Of a stretch of DNA of 8,471 bases, positions 5,823 through 8,471 are shown in pieces. The translations under genes and the position numbers were made by a program. Each line of letters begins with the position of its first letter. The first letter of the stretch is position 1. The notes under the pieces are model-generated. The model did not search any database. It was not told where the DNA came from and saw nothing but the letters and a program-made list of their open reading frames with translations. Source of the DNA: Candidatus Mcinerneyibacterium aminivorans (GTDB lineage Bacteria; Macinerneyibacteriota; Macinerneyibacteria; Macinerneyibacteriales; Macinerneyibacteriaceae); NCBI GenBank assembly GCA_008086245.1, contig VSIX01000008.1, forward strand, positions 1 to 8,471, written 5' to 3'.

Positions 5823-6304
5823 TAAATTTCATAATTATCCTCAATTTCATTTATTTCAAGAACTTCCACTAGAGTTTCGGGATCTAATCGAAACTTCGAC
5901 CCTTTTCCTTCATAAAATCCATGGGCCCATATCATATGTATATTTAAATCCGTGTAATTAATATTTTTGTTTATTCTTAAATTTTTTACATAAGTATTTA
6001 TCTTCGGAAAAATACCAGGATCCCCAAAAGGACATGGTAATTTCCCTCTAACAGTTTCAACTTTAACCTCAAAATGTGGTTTTACTTTGATAAAATCCCC
6101 CATTCCCTTTATTCCCTTTTGTTTAAACTCAATCATTTTTCTTGCTATCTTTTTATGAGTTACATTTAATCTTTTAACTTTAGCATCATCTACAATCAAT
6201 ATATCCACCAGATTTCTGGAATCACTTCCCAAAAATCCATTTAAAGTTATCCTTCCGGGTTTCATATTTTCCTGAATCTCATTCATTCTTTTTGTTTGTT
6301 TCAT
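5822..6304 (-). CDS. Conserved-looking protein of unknown function between nqrF and the diiron gene
   Basis: I do not recognise this 160-residue protein. It has no signal peptide or membrane segment and looks cytosolic. Notable stretches are PGRITLNGFLGSDSRNLVDI (16-35), a Lys-rich middle, KLPCPFGDPGIFPKINTY (88-105) with the only Cys at 91, and IWAHGFYEGKGSKFRLDPET (125-144). Such Gly/Pro-rich turns and aromatic residues between predicted strands suggest a compact, mostly beta fold. The ATG at 6304 follows AGGGGG and lies 12 bases after the nqrF stop. Internal ATGs at 6286 and 6265 are possible alternative starts, the latter with AGGA just upstream. Its stop touches the ribosome site of the diiron gene. 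Being locked between nqrF and a diiron gene, it probably serves the NQR complex or iron/redox defence, but nothing in the sequence shows the activity. Confidence 0.8.
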   Translation of the reverse strand: MKQTKRMNEIQENMKPGRITLNGFLGSDSRNLVDILIVDDAKVKRLNVTHKKIARKMIEFKQKGIKGMGDFIKVKPHFEVKVETVRGKLPCPFGDPGIFPKINTYVKNLRINKNINYTDLNIHMIWAHGFYEGKGSKFRLDPETLVEVLEINEIEDNYEI

Positions 6305-6316
6305 TTTCGCCCCCTA

Positions 6317-7417
6317 TTATCCAAATTCATCAAAATAAATTAATTCATCTGGAATACCGTTATCGGTCAATACCTCCACACAGGCTTTAATCATTCCAGG
6401 ACTTCCACATAAGTAGGCTTCTTTATTTTCTCCACTTTCAAGATATTTATCCACAATTTCTGTAATCAATCCTGTTTCTCCCTCCCAGTTGCTGTTTTCT
6501 TCCGGATCTGATAATGCTGGAACAAACTCAAAATTGGATAATTTCTCTTCAAACTCTTTCATCCTATCAACAAGAAATAAATCTTTTTGACTCCTGGCAC
6601 CGAAAAAATATTTAGCCTTCCTTTGAATATTCTCTTCAGCCATAAAAGTTATAATGGATTTAATTGGCGCCATTCCGGATCCCCCGGCAATAAAAATAAT
6701 ATCCCGATCGTTATCTCTTAAATAAAATTCACCATAAGGACCGTTTATAATTACCTTATCCCCCTCCTTCAAATAATTATGAGCATAAGTTGTACATATA
6801 CCTTCCGGAACATAACGAATTTCAAGTTCAATTTCATTCTTTCGGGAGGGAGAAGAAGCCATTGAATAAGCTCTATAAACAGGCTCATCTGTTAATTTAT
6901 ATTCAGGAACCCTCAATTGTATAAACTGACCCGCTTTAAATTCTATAGTTTCAGGCTCTATTAATTTCAATGTTATTTCTTTGATATCATGGGTGAGATC
7001 TCTTATCCCAGCTACTTTTGTTTCAAACTCCTTTACATTTAAATATTCTTCGGGAATTTCAATTTCAACATCCTGTTTTACCTTGATCTGACATGAAAGC
7101 CTAATATTTTCCTTCTGTTCTTCTTCTTCAATCCATGGGGTTTCGGTTGGGAGATACCCGCCTATATCGGTGTTTACTTTTACCTTACATAATCCGCATG
7201 ATCCTCTTCCCCCGCATGCAGAAGGAATAAAGATATCTTCTTCCATTAGTGTTTTCAAAAGGGGCTTTCCTCCCTCAACTTTTAACTCTTCATCATTATT
7301 TACAGTAATTTTTACTTCACCATAATCGGCAATTGTATTATCTGCAATAACCATTATTACTGCTAAAAATGAAAATAGTCCTCCAGAAACCAATATTGCA
7401 ATCATTATATGAGACAT
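6317..7417 (-). CDS. nqrF: Na+-translocating NADH:quinone reductase subunit F
   Basis: NqrF is the electron entry subunit of the Na+-pumping NADH:quinone oxidoreductase. It oxidises NADH on the cytoplasmic side and passes electrons through FAD to a [2Fe-2S] cluster. The domains are in order: an N-terminal membrane helix (about 4-24), a plant-type ferredoxin domain with C68-x5-C74-x2-C77 and C109, an FAD domain with RAYS (182-185), and an NADH domain with GGSGMAP (245-251), CGSPGM (337-342) and the aromatic C-terminal YFDEFG. At 366 residues it is somewhat shorter than the roughly 400-residue Vibrio-type protein, mostly from a short linker after the membrane helix. The start at 7417 has AGGAGT at 7423-7428, which overlaps the nqrE stop. 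The gene ends with tandem TAA TAG stops. The ferredoxin-plus-FAD/NADH architecture distinguishes NQR from the related Rnf complex, which lacks this subunit. Confidence 0.96.
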   Translation of the reverse strand: MSHIMIAILVSGGLFSFLAVIMVIADNTIADYGEVKITVNNDEELKVEGGKPLLKTLMEEDIFIPSACGGRGSCGLCKVKVNTDIGGYLPTETPWIEEEEQKENIRLSCQIKVKQDVEIEIPEEYLNVKEFETKVAGIRDLTHDIKEITLKLIEPETIEFKAGQFIQLRVPEYKLTDEPVYRAYSMASSPSRKNEIELEIRYVPEGICTTYAHNYLKEGDKVIINGPYGEFYLRDNDRDIIFIAGGSGMAPIKSIITFMAEENIQRKAKYFFGARSQKDLFLVDRMKEFEEKLSNFEFVPALSDPEENSNWEGETGLITEIVDKYLESGENKEAYLCGSPGMIKACVEVLTDNGIPDELIYFDEFG

Positions 7418-7426
7418 TGTATACTC

Positions 7427-8017
7427 CTAGCTCAAATTAAGCATTCCAGAAAATCCAACAAATGCCATTGCCATAATCCCAGCTATTATCAAAGCTATCC
7501 CCGCACCTTCTAATCCATTTGGTATTCTACTTCTATCCATTTTCTCACGAATTCCTGCCATAGCAATAATTGCAAGAAACCAGCCTATTCCGCTTCCCAA
7601 GCCATAAGCGATGGAATTTATAAATGTATAATCTCTTATTACCATAAATAAACTTACCCCCAGTATGGAACAATTTACAGTAATCAGGGGAAGGAATATT
7701 CCAAGAGAGGCATATAAAATATCCGATACTCTTTCTATTATCATTTCTACCAGCTGAACAAATGCTGCAATTATAACAATAAAAATTATATATCTCAAAT
7801 AAACCAAATCAAGCGGGGTTAAAATAAAATGATAAACCAGCCAGTTAATTGCACTGGTAAATGTCATTACAAAAGTTACGGCCAGCCCCAGACCGACTGA
7901 AGTATCAACTTTTCTCGATACTGCAAGGAAAGAACACATGCCCAGATAATTAGTTAACAGAATGTTATTGGTAAATATGGCTGCAAAAAATATTGCAAAT
8001 GCTGATAGAAAATTCAT
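7427..8017 (-). CDS. nqrE: Na+-translocating NADH:quinone reductase subunit E
   Basis: NqrE is an integral membrane subunit, about six helices, of the Na+-NQR complex and a homologue of RnfA. At 196 residues the length matches the family. Signature stretches are NYLGMCSFLAVSRKV (from 23), LGIFLPLITVNCSILG (104-119), GLGSGIGWFLAI and MAGIREKMDRS, with AFVGFSGM near the end. C28 and C115 match the conserved pair that, with two Cys of NqrD, bind an iron centre within the membrane in the known structure. The start ATG overlaps the nqrD stop by four bases (ATGA), and GGAGGAAGG just upstream within nqrD serves as ribosome site. NqrE rather than RnfA is chosen because nqrF follows immediately and RnfB/RnfC features are absent. 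Confidence 0.94.
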   Translation of the reverse strand: MNFLSAFAIFFAAIFTNNILLTNYLGMCSFLAVSRKVDTSVGLGLAVTFVMTFTSAINWLVYHFILTPLDLVYLRYIIFIVIIAAFVQLVEMIIERVSDILYASLGIFLPLITVNCSILGVSLFMVIRDYTFINSIAYGLGSGIGWFLAIIAMAGIREKMDRSRIPNGLEGAGIALIIAGIMAMAFVGFSGMLNLS

Positions 8018-8471
8018 GTTCCTTCCTCCTCGCCTTTGATGAATAATCCTTTAACCGCCCATATAAATATTGCCAGCATAAAGAATGCCCCTCCTGCCAT
8101 AACCATGAAGGACCAATTTATCCAGGAATCTCCAAGCACATTAATTCCCCAGATCTCACCGGATCCTAAAAGTTCTCTAAAAATTGCAATAGTTATTAGA
8201 ACATAAGAATAGCCGAGTGAAGAAGATAAACCATCTATAAAGGATAACCATGGAGGATTCGATATTGCAAATGCCTCTGCCCTTCCCATTATAATACAAT
8301 TTGTAATAATGAGTCCCACATAGGGACCTAACTTCCTCGATATATCGGGCAGATATGCTTTTAATACGATATCAACTATAATAACCAGAGATGCAATAAC
8401 CAATACTTCAACCATCATCCTTATTCTTGCAGGAATTTTTTTCCTTAGAATTGAAATTATCATATTAGAGA
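8014..8471 (-). CDS. nqrD: Na+-translocating NADH:quinone reductase subunit D, partial (N-terminus beyond window)
   Basis: This is the C-terminal part (about 152 codons) of NqrD, an integral membrane subunit of Na+-NQR and a homologue of RnfE. The frame is open to the window edge. The ATG at 8463 is an internal Met and not the true start, because family members are about 210 residues and begin roughly 60 residues earlier. Recognisable stretches are RKKIPARIRMMVEVLVIASL (8-27 from that Met), LGPYVGLIITNCIIMGRAEAFA (45-66) with the conserved Cys of the intramembrane iron site, and FRELLGSGEIWG. About four hydrophobic segments are visible. The other conserved Cys expected near residue 29 of the full protein lies outside. 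It ends in GEEEGT, coding a purine-rich run used as the nqrE ribosome site, with an ATGA overlap. nqrA, B and C are expected upstream but not seen. Confidence 0.94.
   Translation of the reverse strand, partial: SNMIISILRKKIPARIRMMVEVLVIASLVIIVDIVLKAYLPDISRKLGPYVGLIITNCIIMGRAEAFAISNPPWLSFIDGLSSSLGYSYVLITIAIFRELLGSGEIWGINVLGDSWINWSFMVMAGGAFFMLAIFIWAVKGLFIKGEEEGT

Noticed and set aside
7427-8471. RnfA/RnfE assignment for the two membrane subunits
   Set aside because: The families are homologous, but the directly linked NqrF with ferredoxin, FAD and NADH domains identifies the complex as NQR.
1-8471. tRNA, rRNA, CRISPR array or riboswitch
   Set aside because: No cloverleaf-like, rRNA-like or regularly spaced repeat sequence was seen on either strand, and the leader of the carrier gene (about 40 bases) is too short for a known riboswitch.

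Overview
This is an AT-rich window in which every intact gene lies on the minus strand. Strong AGGAGG-type ribosome sites, short gaps and ATGA overlaps suggest a low-GC anaerobic bacterium of Firmicutes type; Halanaerobiales-like is possible but cannot be proved from the sequence. Anaerobic life is supported by a HydG-family radical SAM enzyme and a rubrerythrin-like diiron protein. The Na+-translocating NQR complex points to a sodium-based energy economy.

Reading in the direction of transcription (high to low coordinates), the first block is the 3' end of an nqr operon: nqrD (5' end outside the window), nqrE and nqrF. Two more genes follow in tight spacing: a 160-residue protein I do not recognise and a ferritin-like (rubrerythrin-type) diiron protein. 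A GC-rich hairpin just after the diiron gene (about 5272-5299) closes this block.

Between 4679 and 5303 there is no intact gene. This stretch holds a decayed C-terminal piece of an IS3-family transposase on the plus strand, AT-rich filler, a LacI/CcpA-type operator-like site, a good sigma-70-type promoter reading leftward, and a short dyad over its predicted start point.

The second block (4678 down to 1) encodes a ThiS/MoaD-like small sulfur carrier ending in Gly-Gly, a HydG-family radical SAM tyrosine lyase, a 99-residue protein of unknown function, an aspartate ammonia-lyase (AspA) and L-aspartate oxidase (NadB, C-terminus outside the window). hydG-like, the 99-residue gene and aspA overlap end to start. 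The HydG-like gene also appears to have its own promoter in the 98 bases after the carrier gene.

The most interesting point is the HydG homologue. Its radical SAM motif and tyrosine-lyase core are intact, but the C-terminal CX2CX22C motif that holds the auxiliary iron-sulfur cluster in standard HydG has lost its middle Cys (Gly410). Two extra Cys give a C407-x5-C413-x13-C427-x5-C433 pattern instead. With a Gly-Gly carrier, an unknown small protein and two aspartate-consuming enzymes next to it, and no hydE, hydF or hydrogenase gene in view, this may be a HydG-derived system with a role other than ordinary H-cluster assembly. That is inference. A plausible internal link is that AspA makes fumarate, which NadB can use as electron acceptor without oxygen.
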